Below are positions 39,382 through 47,774 of a stretch of 64,000 nucleotides of DNA, piece after piece. This DNA is from DASXKD01 sp963734725. GTDB taxonomy: Bacteria; Actinomycetota; Actinomycetes; Streptosporangiales; Streptosporangiaceae. The DNA is taken from NCBI GenBank assembly GCA_963734725.1, contig CAVTIX010000027.1, positions 62,001 through 126,000 on the forward strand. The letters run 5' to 3'. The notes beneath the pieces are model-generated. The model worked only from the letters and a program-made list of their open reading frames with translations, did not search any database and was not told the origin of the DNA. A program made the position numbers and the translations under genes. Numbering within the stretch: position 1 is the first letter of the stretch; each line of letters begins with the position of its first letter.

Positions 39382-40287
39382 TCATCGGGCGGGCGGGCCG
39401 GTGGTCAGCGGGGCGAGCAGGTCACCGTGCTCGGCCACCCGGTTGAGCGCCTCGCCGCTGGTGAACACCAGGTCCTCCCGCCGGGTGCACTGCGCCACCT
39501 CATCCCAGGTCACCGGGGTGGACACGGTCGGCCGGTTGCGGGCCCGCAGCGAGTACGGCGCGATCGTCGTCTTGTGGGCGTTGTTCTGGCTCCAGTCGAT
39601 GAGGACCTTGCCCGGGCGCAGCGACTTGGTCATCCGCGAAACCACATAGCGGGGCAGTTCACGCTCCAAGTGCTCGGCCAACTGCCGGGCGATCGCGCTG
39701 GCTTCGTCCGAGCTGACTCCGTGCAGCGGGGCGAGCAACTGGAGCCCCTTGCCGCCCGAGGTCTTGGCGAACGCCTCGAAGCCCTCCTCGGCGAGCAGCG
39801 GGCGCAGCAACTGCGCCACCGCGCAGCACTCCACGATGGTCGCAGGCGCCCCCGGGTCGAGGTCGAAGACCAGCAGGTCGGGCTCTGCCAGGTGCGGCAG
39901 CCGCCACATGGGAGTGTGCAATTCCAGGCCGGCCAGGTTGGCGGTCCAGATGAGCGTGGGCAGGTCCCCGGCGATGACGTACCGCACCCAGTCCCGGCCC
40001 GAGGTCGAGCCGGGGGCGGGCAGCCGCTCGGTCCGCACCCAGCCGGGCCGGTGGTCGGGAGCGTGCTTGTTGTAGAAGTGCTGGCCGGTGACGCCGTCCG
40101 GGTACCGCTTGAGGGTCAGCGGGCGGCTGGCGATGTGCGGCAGCAGCACGGGCGCGATGCGCAGGTAATAGTCGATCACCTCGCCCTTGGTGAATCCGGT
40201 CTCCGGGTACAGCACCTTGGTCAGGTTGGTCAGGACCAGGCTCCGGCCCTCGACTTCGACCTCGACCTTCTCGGGATCGGGGCTCAT
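39382..40287 (-). CDS. LigD-type polymerase (primase-like) domain protein
   Basis: The 301-residue protein is a stand-alone polymerase domain of the NHEJ ligase D family. LTNLTKVLYPETGFTKGEVIDYYLRIAPVLLPHIASRPLTLKRYPDGV opens it, ERLPAPGSTSGRDWVRYVI follows, and the catalytic aspartates lie in LLVFDLDPG. KTSGGKGLQLLAPL and VSRMTKSLRPGKVLIDWSQNN are also conserved. No ligase, nuclease or Ku gene is nearby. Such free polymerase domains are common in actinomycetes and may serve break repair or gap filling. ATG at 40287 has GAGGGAC in front; the longer frame lacks similarity. Confidence 0.9.
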   Translation of the reverse strand: MSPDPEKVEVEVEGRSLVLTNLTKVLYPETGFTKGEVIDYYLRIAPVLLPHIASRPLTLKRYPDGVTGQHFYNKHAPDHRPGWVRTERLPAPGSTSGRDWVRYVIAGDLPTLIWTANLAGLELHTPMWRLPHLAEPDLLVFDLDPGAPATIVECCAVAQLLRPLLAEEGFEAFAKTSGGKGLQLLAPLHGVSSDEASAIARQLAEHLERELPRYVVSRMTKSLRPGKVLIDWSQNNAHKTTIAPYSLRARNRPTVSTPVTWDEVAQCTRREDLVFTSGEALNRVAEHGDLLAPLTTGPPAR

Positions 40288-40479
40288 GTCCCTCGCCCCT
40301 CCCGGCCGCCTGGGGATCTGACGCCTGCCCGTCTGACGTACCCCTCCCCCATCAGGCAAAACGATAACCCGTCCAACCGTGCCCCGCCCGGCAGGCCGCC
40401 GCCGGGGCCGGTCAGCCGCCGAGGTGATTTGTTCCGTGCTGTCATCCATTCGGACCGTCCAGGCGTCCATATCTTGAGA

Positions 40480-40530
40480 CCCTGGCAGTTCGCGGATCGC
40501 TGCACGCGAACTGCCAGGGCTTTAGCTTTT
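40480..40530 (+). terminator. Intrinsic terminator-like hairpin with U-tract upstream of the LigD gene
   Basis: CCCTGGCAGTTCGCG (40480-40494) and CGCGAACTGCCAGGG (40505-40519) form a perfect 15-pair stem, followed on the plus strand by CTTTAGCTTTT. This looks like a factor-independent terminator for rightward transcription, yet no plus-strand gene is seen between 39382 and 40480. A short untranslated RNA starting in the LigD upstream region is one explanation. The rest of 40288-40836 holds no gene. Confidence 0.6.
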
Positions 40531-40836
40531 CCGGGCTGCCCCGGGAGGACGGGCACAGGCCCCGCGACATTCGGCTGGATCACACGAAATCATCAGCATT
40601 CCTGGACCGGGCCCCAACCTCCGGGCGATGGACTGCGATTGGCGGGAAGCCCCGGAGAACCCAGGATCCCCCGTCCACCGGGGCATCCCGCCGCCAGCGG
40701 CCGATGGTCATCGAGAACGGGGGCGGCCCGGTCACCGCCGCACCCTCAGCGATGATGACCGGGTGTTGGCGATCCGGTTGCCGATCACGTAGGAGTGCGG
40801 CCGGGCAACACAACGCGCCGCGGCTAGCATGGGCCG

Positions 40837-41691
40837 GTGGCCGAGGCAGCGATCGACTTCCATGTGCACCTGCCCACCCCCGACTGGCTGGACGGCAGCA
40901 TGGCGGGGTACGTGGAGGCCGCGGAGGCATACTTCCGCTCCCGGGTGCAGCGCGGGTCGCTGGCGGACCTGGCGGCGAGGTACCGCGCCCTGAATGTGCG
41001 GGCGGTCCTGCTGGCCTGGGACGCGGAGACCGCGACCGGCCGCCCGCGGGTGCCGAACGAGACCGTGGCTGCGGCGTGCCGCGAGTTCCCTGACGTCTTC
41101 TCCGGACTCGGCTCGGTGGACCCGCACAAGGGCGACGCGGCGGTCGCCGAGGTCGCCAACATCGCCGCGCTGGGCCTGCGCGGCGTCAAGTTCCACCCCT
41201 CGCTCCAGGCGTTCGCCCCCGACGATCCCGGTTACTGGCCGGTCTTCGCGGCGTGCGAGCAGCACGGCCTGCTGGCCCTGTTCCACACCGGGACCAGCGG
41301 CATCGGCGCGGGCCAGCCCGGCGGGCAGGGCATCGGTCTCGACTACGCGCGGCCGATCAGGCTGGACGCGGTCGCCGCGGCCCACCCGGGGCTGACCGTG
41401 GTGGCCGCGCACTTTGGCTGGCCGTGGCACATGGAACTGGTGGCCATGGCCCTGCACAAGACCAACGTGTACATCGACATCTCCGGCTGGTCCCCGCGCC
41501 GGATCCCGGCCGAGCTGGTCGGTGAGCTGCGCGGGCGGCTTTCGGAGCAGTTCCTGTGGGGCAGCGACTTCCCGTTCCTGACCCCGGAGCGGTGCCTCAC
41601 CGAACTCGACTCGCTCGACCTGCCCGGCCCGGTGCTGGAACGGCTGCTGCACGAGAACGCGTCCCGGATCCTCGGCCTGGACCAGGGGTAG
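40837..41691 (+). CDS. Amidohydrolase 2 family (ACMSD-like) metal-dependent hydrolase/decarboxylase
   Basis: The 284-residue TIM-barrel protein shows the family motifs: IDFHVHLPTPDWLDG at the N-terminus (HxH), LRGVKFHPSLQAFAPDDP, LLALFHTGTSGI, LTVVAAHFGWPWHMEL and FLWGSDFPFLTPE with the conserved aspartate. The group includes decarboxylases and hydrolases of small acids, so the reaction is open. GTG at 40837 lies six bases after TAGCAT, consistent with a leaderless transcript. The stop codon sits at the boundary of a MITE, which now separates the gene from the acyl-CoA dehydrogenase that was probably its operon partner. Confidence 0.88.
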   Translation: MAEAAIDFHVHLPTPDWLDGSMAGYVEAAEAYFRSRVQRGSLADLAARYRALNVRAVLLAWDAETATGRPRVPNETVAAACREFPDVFSGLGSVDPHKGDAAVAEVANIAALGLRGVKFHPSLQAFAPDDPGYWPVFAACEQHGLLALFHTGTSGIGAGQPGGQGIGLDYARPIRLDAVAAAHPGLTVVAAHFGWPWHMELVAMALHKTNVYIDISGWSPRRIPAELVGELRGRLSEQFLWGSDFPFLTPERCLTELDSLDLPGPVLERLLHENASRILGLDQG

Positions 41692-41869
41692 GGCGTGTCC
41701 CGCAAATCCCCAGCCTGCTGCGCGTCCGCCGGACGGGCGCCTCGCTGCGTTGTCGTCGTCGCCAATAGCTCCGCTATGGGCGCCTCCTCCGCCTTGCGAT
41801 CCCCCACCCGCCTCCCCAGCCCCCTTCACGACAGCCGCTCGCGACGGCAAAGATCTACCGGACACGCCC
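41691..41869 (+). mobile_element. MITE with intact terminal inverted repeats and TA duplication
   Basis: The 179-base element begins GGGCGTGTCC and ends GGACACGCCC, perfect 10-base inverted repeats, and is flanked by TA on both sides, like Tc1/mariner-IS630 target sites. It has an internal palindrome CATAGCGGAGCTATTG-like region and no transposase. A second, diverged copy in inverse orientation is at 33088-33265. It ends 15 bases before the acyl-CoA dehydrogenase start codon and could change that gene's expression. Confidence 0.85.
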
Positions 41870-41884
41870 TAGCCCGGATTGAGC

Positions 41885-43042
41885 ATGGACTTCTCGCTGA
41901 CCGGTGACCAGGTGCTCATCCGGGACGCGGTCCGTGAGGTCTGCGCCCGTTTTCCCGGTAAGTACTGGCGTGATCGAGAGGCGAACGGCGAGTACCCGAC
42001 GCAGTTCGTTATGGAAATGACAAGGCTCGGCTGGCTGTCGGTGCTCATCCCGGAGGAGTACGGCGGCGGGGGCCAGGGTGTCACCGAGGCCGGGCTCATC
42101 CTGGAGGAGATCCACCGCTCGGGCGGCAACGCGAACGCCTGTCACGCCCAGCTCTACACGATGGGCGCGCTGGCCAGGCACGGCAGCGAGGAGCAGAAGC
42201 GGCGCTGGCTGCCGCCGCTCGCCGCCGGTGAGCTGCGGCTCCAGGCGTTCGGGATCACCGAGCCGGACGCCGGATCCGATTCAACCCGGATCGCCACCCG
42301 CGCCGAACGGGACGGCGAGCATTACGTCATCACCGGCCAGAAGACGTTCATCAGCAGGGCGGAGCAGACCGACCTGATGCTGTTGCTGGCCCGGACCGGG
42401 CCGCCCACCGTGGCCGACCGCACCGCGGGCCTGTCGCTGTTCCTCGTTGACCTGCGCGAAGCCGGCGGCACGGTGGAGACGCGCCGCATCCCGCTGATGT
42501 TCAACTACCACACCTACCAGGTCTTCTTTTCCGGCCTGCGGGTCCCGGCCGGCAACCTGATCGGCGTGGAAGGGCGCGGGTTCCGGCACGTCCTCGACGG
42601 TTTTAATGCCGAACGATGCCTCCTGGCCAGCGAGGCCATCGGCGATGGGCTGTTTTTCCTCGATCGCGCCAGCGAGTACGCGTCCCGGCGGGAGGTGTTC
42701 GGCAGGCCGATCGGGGCCAACCAGGGGGTCGCGTTCCCGCTGGCCCAGGCCCGGGCCCGGGTCGAGGCGGCGTCGCTGCTGCGGTTCAGGGCGACCACCT
42801 TGTTCGACGCCGGCCAGCCGTGCGGGGCGGAGGCGAACATGGCGAAGCTGCTGGCCTCGCAGGCCTCGGCCGAGGCGGGCAACGCCGCCATGCACGCCTT
42901 CGGTGGCAACGCGTTCGCGGCCGAGTACGACATCGAGCGCAAATTCCGGGAGACCAAGCTGCTGGAGATCGCCCCGGTGAGCAACAACCTCGTGCTGGCC
43001 TTCCTCGCCCAGCACGTACTGGGCCTCCCCCGCTCCTACTGA
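41885..43042 (+). CDS. Acyl-CoA dehydrogenase family protein
   Basis: The 385-residue flavoprotein has the ACAD pattern: MDFSLTGDQVLIRDAVREVCARFP, LGWLSVLIPEEYGGGGQGVTEAGLILEEI, AFGITEPDAGSDSTRI for the flavin region, YVITGQKTFISRAEQTDLMLLLAR, and a C-terminal AMHAFGGNAFAAEYDIERKFRETKLLEIAPVSNNL with the family tail. The usual catalytic glutamate region has YDIERKFRETK. It would oxidise an acyl-CoA and pass electrons to ETF. ATG at 41885 is chosen. The MITE ends only 15 bases upstream, leaving a weak ribosome-binding site. Confidence 0.92.
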   Translation: MDFSLTGDQVLIRDAVREVCARFPGKYWRDREANGEYPTQFVMEMTRLGWLSVLIPEEYGGGGQGVTEAGLILEEIHRSGGNANACHAQLYTMGALARHGSEEQKRRWLPPLAAGELRLQAFGITEPDAGSDSTRIATRAERDGEHYVITGQKTFISRAEQTDLMLLLARTGPPTVADRTAGLSLFLVDLREAGGTVETRRIPLMFNYHTYQVFFSGLRVPAGNLIGVEGRGFRHVLDGFNAERCLLASEAIGDGLFFLDRASEYASRREVFGRPIGANQGVAFPLAQARARVEAASLLRFRATTLFDAGQPCGAEANMAKLLASQASAEAGNAAMHAFGGNAFAAEYDIERKFRETKLLEIAPVSNNLVLAFLAQHVLGLPRSY

Positions 43043-43088
43043 CGCACCGCCCCCGCAGCGCCAGCCCAACGCCGCACACCCGCGGTTG

Positions 43089-43119
43089 TTTTGTCGTGGT
43101 TGGCGCAACCACGACAAAA
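43089..43119. terminator. Perfect hairpin after the acyl-CoA dehydrogenase gene
   Basis: TTTTGTCGTGGTTG (43089-43102) and CAACCACGACAAAA (43106-43119) form a perfect 14-pair stem around GCG. A degenerate echo, GTCGTCGTTGGCGCGACCGCGAC, follows at about 43124-43146. It lies between the dehydrogenase stop and the next gene and probably ends the upstream transcript. Confidence 0.65.
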
Positions 43120-43252
43120 GAATGTCGTCGTTGGCGCGACCGCGACTAACCGCGTGGCGAGCAGGGCTCCCGGAGCGCGGCACCCCGCACCTCGGGGGCT
43201 GGGCCGACGGCCGGATGGCCAGGCAGGCGCTGCGGGTCGCACAATGTCTGAC

Positions 43253-45844
43253 ATGACCGAACCTTCTCGTGCCGGGTCTTCGATGACCGCCGTGCTGCCG
43301 CTGGCCGCGGACGACGCGCCAGCCCCGCTGCTTACCGTGTCCGGGCTCGAAGTCAGGTTCGGCGCCGTCCGCGCGCTCGTCGGGGTTGACCTCAGCGTCC
43401 GGCCCGGCGAGCTCATCGCGCTGGCGGGGGAGAACGGCGCGGGCAAGACCACGCTGGTGCGCTGCATCGCTGGTGACATCGCCCCGGCGGGCGGTGAGAT
43501 CTTCCTGGCGGGCCGGAAGGTGCTCGCCGACCCGCGCGCCGCGGCCCGCCAGGGAATCGGCGTGGTCTGGCAGGACTTGGCGCTGTGCGACAACCTGGAC
43601 GTGGCGGCCAACATCCTGCTGGGGCAGGAGCCACGGCGCCTCATGCTCTCGGAGAGCCGGTTCCACGCGGCCGCGGCACAGGTGCTGGAGAGCCTGCAGA
43701 TCCCGCTGCGGGACACCACCCGCAGCATCCGGACCCTATCCGGCGGCCAGCGCCAGCTTGTCGCCGTCGCCCGCGCGATGCGGCACCGGCCGCTGTTGCT
43801 GGCGCTGGACGAGCCCACGGCATCGCTCGGCGTCCGGGAATCGGCCCAGGTCGAAGCGCTGATCATGGGCCTGCGCGAGCAGGGCACCACGATCCTGCTT
43901 GCCTGTCACGACATCGAGCAGATGTTCCGGCTGGCCGACCGCATCGTGGTGATGCGGCAGGGGCGGATCGTGGGCGACCTCGACCCGCGCAGCACCCACC
44001 CCGACGACGTGGTCGCGCTGCTGTCCGGGCAGCAGGTCGACTCCTCCGCGCGCCGCCAGCTGAACCGCCTGCACCGGCTGGCCGACCGGCTGGCGTCGGC
44101 CGATCCTTCCTCCAGCCTGTCGCTGATCCTGTCCGCGCTCGGCGCGGCGCTGGGCACCGAGCGGCTGTGCATCCACCTGGTCGCCGACCAGACCCTGATC
44201 TGCGCCGCGTCGCTCGGGTTCCCCTCCGGGCAGCTCGCCGACTGGTCGGTTCTGCCGTTCGGCCCGGCGGGGGGCCCGGTCGGGCTGGCCGCGTGTATCG
44301 AGCAGCCGGTGACCGAGGCAGATATCCGGACCACCGCGGCGCGGGCCGGTTACGGCGGCCTCCCAGCGGGCGCGGGCATCACCGGCTCCTGGTCCGTCCC
44401 GGTCATGGGCCCGAGCGGCCTCAGAGGGGTCATCACGGTCTTCCGCCCGGACACACGCCCGCCACAACGCGACGAGCTGGACCTGGTCACGCTCTACGCG
44501 GGGTACGCAGCAAGCGCGATGGAGCGGGACCGGCTGCTCGACCAGGTCACCGCGCGGAACCGGGTGCTGGAGACCATCCGCGAGATGCTGGAGACGCTGG
44601 CCGGCCCAGTCCCGGTCGCCGAGGGACTGTTCGCCGCGGTCGAGTCGCTGCGGCGCGGGCTGCGCGCCGACGAGGTGGCGCTGCTCACCCAGCCGCCGGA
44701 CGCCGCCCCGCGGTGGCGCGCGTTCACCGGGCCCATGGGCCGGGATCCGGCGTCCGCGTCGCCGTCGCTGCGCGGCACGGCGGAGCAGTTCCTGGCCGGG
44801 GCGAACCGCGACGGCGCGGCCGGGCAGGACGGCGTGGCCAGGCCGGTTCTCAGCAGCCGCGGCCGGCGGGTGCTCGCGGCCACGTTCCCGGCGCCGGGCG
44901 GGCCCACCGTGCTGCTGGCAAGCTGGAACGAGCTTCGCGCCACCAAGGACGAGACCGCGCTCATGGAGGACGCCGCGCACTCGCTGCGGCTCGCGCTGGA
45001 ACGCGAGGAGGCCGGCCTCGCGCACCAGGAGGCCGCGGCGCTGCGCCGGTCGCGGGCACTGCAGCGCGGCTTCCTGTCCCGGATGAGCCACGAGTTGCGC
45101 ACCCCGCTGACGGCCATCCGCGGCTACGCCTCCAGCCTCATGCAGCCGGACGTGACCTGGGACACCGACTCGCAGATGCGCTTCCTCGACCGGATTGCCG
45201 CCGAGTCGGCCCGCCTCGGCCGCCTCGTGGAGGACCTGCTCGACTTTTCCGCGATCGAGTCGGGCGTCATGCGGCTGCAGCGGGACTGGTGCGACATCCC
45301 GCTGGTCCTGGAGGCAGCCATCGCGTGCCTGCCGCCGGCCGACGCCGCGGCGGTGTCCATGGACAGCCAGCCCAGCCTGCCCGCCGTGTGGGCCGACCAC
45401 GACAGGATGGAGCAGGTGTTCGTGAACCTGCTCAGCAACGCGGTCCGGCACAACCCGCCCGGGACGCAGGTCCGGGTGACCGCGGTCACGGCGCGGGCCA
45501 CGGCTCCCACGGCGGCCGCCGAGGTCGTGATCAGCGTGATCGACGACGGCACCGGCATGCCGGGGGAACTGGTGGCCGCGTTCGACGTCACCCCGCAGCG
45601 CCGCGCCCCTAGCGCCGGGGCCGGGCTCGGGCTGTCCATCGCCAAGGCCATCATCGAGGCGCACGGCGGCGGCATCGAACTGCGCCGCCCGGCCCGCGGC
45701 ACGTGCTTCCGCATCATCCTGCCGGTGGAGGCCAGCGGCCGTCCTGGCGCCGACGACGGGCGCCGGGACGGCCTCACCGACGAAGGCATCGCCATGGCAC
45801 GCGAGACCGAGGAAGCCGGGCAGGGACTGGGCCGTGATGACTGA
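43253..45844 (+). CDS. ABC ATPase-GAF-histidine kinase fusion protein
   Basis: The 863-residue protein joins two systems normally separate. Residues of about 25-255 are a complete sugar-importer-type ABC ATPase: Walker A GENGAGKTT at about 59-67, Q-loop VVWQDLALCDN, signature LSGGQRQ at about 162, Walker B LLLALDEPTAS at about 182 and H-loop ACHD at about 218. After it come two GAF-like regions (about 265-430 and 450-590). Next is a kinase with the H-box SRMSHELRTPLTAIRGY (His613) and an ATPase domain with NLLSNAVRHN, VIDDGTGMPG and GAGLGLSIAKAIIEAHGG. No membrane helices and no adjacent permease are seen. The partner response regulator overlaps its 3' end. ATG at 43253 lies seven bases after CACAAT and may be leaderless; an ATG at 43244 is possible. 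Confidence 0.92.
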   Translation: MTEPSRAGSSMTAVLPLAADDAPAPLLTVSGLEVRFGAVRALVGVDLSVRPGELIALAGENGAGKTTLVRCIAGDIAPAGGEIFLAGRKVLADPRAAARQGIGVVWQDLALCDNLDVAANILLGQEPRRLMLSESRFHAAAAQVLESLQIPLRDTTRSIRTLSGGQRQLVAVARAMRHRPLLLALDEPTASLGVRESAQVEALIMGLREQGTTILLACHDIEQMFRLADRIVVMRQGRIVGDLDPRSTHPDDVVALLSGQQVDSSARRQLNRLHRLADRLASADPSSSLSLILSALGAALGTERLCIHLVADQTLICAASLGFPSGQLADWSVLPFGPAGGPVGLAACIEQPVTEADIRTTAARAGYGGLPAGAGITGSWSVPVMGPSGLRGVITVFRPDTRPPQRDELDLVTLYAGYAASAMERDRLLDQVTARNRVLETIREMLETLAGPVPVAEGLFAAVESLRRGLRADEVALLTQPPDAAPRWRAFTGPMGRDPASASPSLRGTAEQFLAGANRDGAAGQDGVARPVLSSRGRRVLAATFPAPGGPTVLLASWNELRATKDETALMEDAAHSLRLALEREEAGLAHQEAAALRRSRALQRGFLSRMSHELRTPLTAIRGYASSLMQPDVTWDTDSQMRFLDRIAAESARLGRLVEDLLDFSAIESGVMRLQRDWCDIPLVLEAAIACLPPADAAAVSMDSQPSLPAVWADHDRMEQVFVNLLSNAVRHNPPGTQVRVTAVTARATAPTAAAEVVISVIDDGTGMPGELVAAFDVTPQRRAPSAGAGLGLSIAKAIIEAHGGGIELRRPARGTCFRIILPVEASGRPGADDGRRDGLTDEGIAMARETEEAGQGLGRDD

Positions 45845-46541
45845 GAACACCAAGAACACCCGCGCGCTCGTGGTGGAGGACGACCCGAACATCGTTGACC
45901 TGATCAGGTCGAACCTGGCCGTGCGGGGCTTTGACAGCGTGGTGTCCGCCGACGGCGCCCGGGCGCTGCAACTGCTGGAGACCGAGGAGCCGGACATCGT
46001 CCTGCTCGACCTGATGCTGCCCGAGGTCGACGGCTTCGAGCTGTGCCGGCAGATCCGCGAGCAGTCCAGCGTGGCGATCATCGTGGTGTCCGCCCGCGGC
46101 GGGGAGCGGGACAAGGTGACCGCGCTCAACGTTGGCGCCGACGACTACATGACCAAGCCGTTCAGCATCGAGGAACTGCTGGCCCGGATCACCGCCACGC
46201 TGCGCCGCACCAGGCCCGCCGCCTCGACCGAGCCGGGGCCGCCGATCGTCACCGCGGGGGACATCGAGATCGACCTGGCCAGCCAGCAGGTGACCAGGGA
46301 CGGCCAGCCGGTGCACTTGACCCCCACGGAGTTCGCCCTGCTGCGCGAGCTTGCCACCAACCGCGGCAAGCTGCTGACCCACGCGCACCTGCTGCGGCGC
46401 GTGTGGGGGCACGGGTACGAGACCGAGACCGAGTACGTCCGGGTGTACGTCCGGCGTCTGCGGGCCAAGCTGGAAGCCGACGGAAGCACCCCGCTCATCC
46501 TCACCCAGCCGAGGGCTGGCTATCGCTTCGCGCCGGAGTAA
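45834..46541 (+). CDS. OmpR/KdpE-type response regulator partnered with the ABC-histidine kinase fusion
   Basis: The 235-residue protein has a receiver domain with the phospho-acceptor in PDIVLLDLMLPEVDGFEL and the lysine in GADDYMTKPFSIEELLARI. The DNA-binding domain has HLTPTEFALLRELATNRGKLLTHAHLLRRVWGHGYETETEYVRVYVRRLRAKLE and the winged end TQPRAGYRFAPE. The start overlaps the end of the kinase gene by 11 bases, so production of the two is coupled. GTG at 45834 has AGGGA at good spacing; ATG at 45837 is an alternative. No target genes are obvious next to it. Confidence 0.94.
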   Translation: MMTENTKNTRALVVEDDPNIVDLIRSNLAVRGFDSVVSADGARALQLLETEEPDIVLLDLMLPEVDGFELCRQIREQSSVAIIVVSARGGERDKVTALNVGADDYMTKPFSIEELLARITATLRRTRPAASTEPGPPIVTAGDIEIDLASQQVTRDGQPVHLTPTEFALLRELATNRGKLLTHAHLLRRVWGHGYETETEYVRVYVRRLRAKLEADGSTPLILTQPRAGYRFAPE

Positions 46542-46588
46542 GCCGGGGTGAGCCGCCCGCCCGCGCGCCGCTCGGGCATGATGCAGCA

Positions 46589-47143
46589 GTGACCGGTGCC
46601 CGCCGCCCCTCGTCCCGGGATCTCGCCGCGGCCAGGGACACGACGATCCCGGACGTGGCGGCTCCGGGGCTGCGGGTGCTGTTCGCGGGGATCAATCCCG
46701 GCTTGTACTCCGCGGCCACCGGGTACCACTTCGCCCGGCCGGGGAACCGGTTCTGGCCCGCGCTGCACGCCGCTGGGTTCACCGATCGCGTGCTGCGCCC
46801 GGAGGAACAGTGGCAGCTGCTGCCGCAGGGCCTGGGCATCACCAACGTCGTCCCCCGCGCGACCGCCAGCGCCGGCGAGCTGAGCCCGGCCGAGATCCGC
46901 GCCGGGGGCCGGGCGCTGACCGCCAAGGTCGAGCGCCTGGCCCCGCGCTGGATAGCTATCGTCGGCATCACGGTCTACCGGACCGCGTTCGGCCGCCCCG
47001 GCGCCACGACCGGGCGGCAGGAGCAGACGCTGGGCGGCGCCGGCCTCTGGGTGCTCCCCAACCCCAGCGGGCTCAACGCCTCGTACCAGATTGACCGCCT
47101 GGCGGAGGAGTTCGGGCGCCTTCGGGCGGCTGCCACCGGTTGA
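46589..47143 (+). CDS. mug: G/U mismatch-specific uracil-DNA glycosylase (Mug/TDG family)
   Basis: The 184-residue protein shows the Mug motif VLFAGINPGLYSAATGYHFARPGNRFWPALHAAG and the second active-site motif LWVLPNPSGLNASYQ. Mug-type enzymes remove uracil or damaged pyrimidines opposite guanine, a job of high value in a genome this GC-rich. VVPRATASAGELSPAEI is also family-typical. GTG at 46589 lies six bases after CATGAT, suggesting a leaderless message. It is 45 bases downstream of the response regulator but its promoter suggests independent expression. Confidence 0.92.
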   Translation: MTGARRPSSRDLAAARDTTIPDVAAPGLRVLFAGINPGLYSAATGYHFARPGNRFWPALHAAGFTDRVLRPEEQWQLLPQGLGITNVVPRATASAGELSPAEIRAGGRALTAKVERLAPRWIAIVGITVYRTAFGRPGATTGRQEQTLGGAGLWVLPNPSGLNASYQIDRLAEEFGRLRAAATG

Positions 47144-47161
47144 GCCCCGGAAAGAGGAGCG

Positions 47162-47695
47162 ATGACTGTGCCACCGGCGCCGGGCTGCTGGCTGCATCCC
47201 GACGTCGAGGTACGCCGCTCCCCCATCTCCGGCCACGGCCTGTTCGCCACGGCCCCCATCCAATCCGGCACGGTGGTGTCGCGCCTCGGCGGCCGGCTGG
47301 TCTCCACCGCGGCACTGCGGGACCTGTTCACGGCCGCAGCCCGCGACCCGGGCCACCCCTACATCGACACCATCACGGCCGGCGCCGACCTGCACCTCGT
47401 CCTCCCGCCCCGGCGGCCGAGCGGCTACGGCAACCACAGCTGTGATCCGAACCTGTGGTGGGTCGGGCCGTACGAGCTGGGGGCCCGTCGCGACATCGCC
47501 GCCGGGGACGAGTTGACCAACGACTACGCCACGAGCACCGCCGAACCTGACTTCGTCATGGCGTGCTCATGTGGTTCCGGGCAGTGCCGCGGCGTCGTCA
47601 CGGGCAACGACTGGCGCCGGCCGGACCTGCGCCTTCGGTACGGCCGGCACTGGGTGCCCGCGTTGCTGGCGCGCATCCAGCCGGCTGGGAAATAG
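47162..47695 (+). CDS. SET domain-containing protein
   Basis: The 177-residue protein carries a compact SET domain of the lysine-methyltransferase superfamily. SPISGHGLFATAPIQSGTVV is the N-terminal SET motif, GNHSCDPNLWW matches the NHSCxPN core that closes the SAM pocket, DELTNDYAT gives the conserved tyrosine, and MACSCGSGQCRG is a post-SET-like cysteine cluster for zinc. Such proteins occur in scattered bacteria and their targets are mostly unknown. ATG at 47162 has AGAGGAG closely upstream. It follows mug by 18 bases and is probably co-transcribed. Confidence 0.9.
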   Translation: MTVPPAPGCWLHPDVEVRRSPISGHGLFATAPIQSGTVVSRLGGRLVSTAALRDLFTAAARDPGHPYIDTITAGADLHLVLPPRRPSGYGNHSCDPNLWWVGPYELGARRDIAAGDELTNDYATSTAEPDFVMACSCGSGQCRGVVTGNDWRRPDLRLRYGRHWVPALLARIQPAGK

Positions 47696-47720
47696 CTGTC
47701 GCGCCCTGGTCAATGTAAGG

Positions 47721-47759
47721 GCGCCTGGGCCTCGCCGCGCTCCGCCGAGGCCCAGGCGC
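47721..47759. terminator. Bidirectional terminator hairpin between convergent genes
   Basis: GCGCCTGGGCCTCG (47721-47734) and CGAGGCCCAGGCGC (47746-47759) form a perfect 14-pair stem with an 11-base loop. It lies between the SET gene and the convergent secreted-protein gene. The preceding CCTGGTCAATGTA word recurs near 49583 as CCTGGTTAATGTA followed by a degenerate relative of the stem, so this may be a dispersed repeat. Confidence 0.7.
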
Positions 47760-47774
47760 ACGTTGCTTCGTGCG

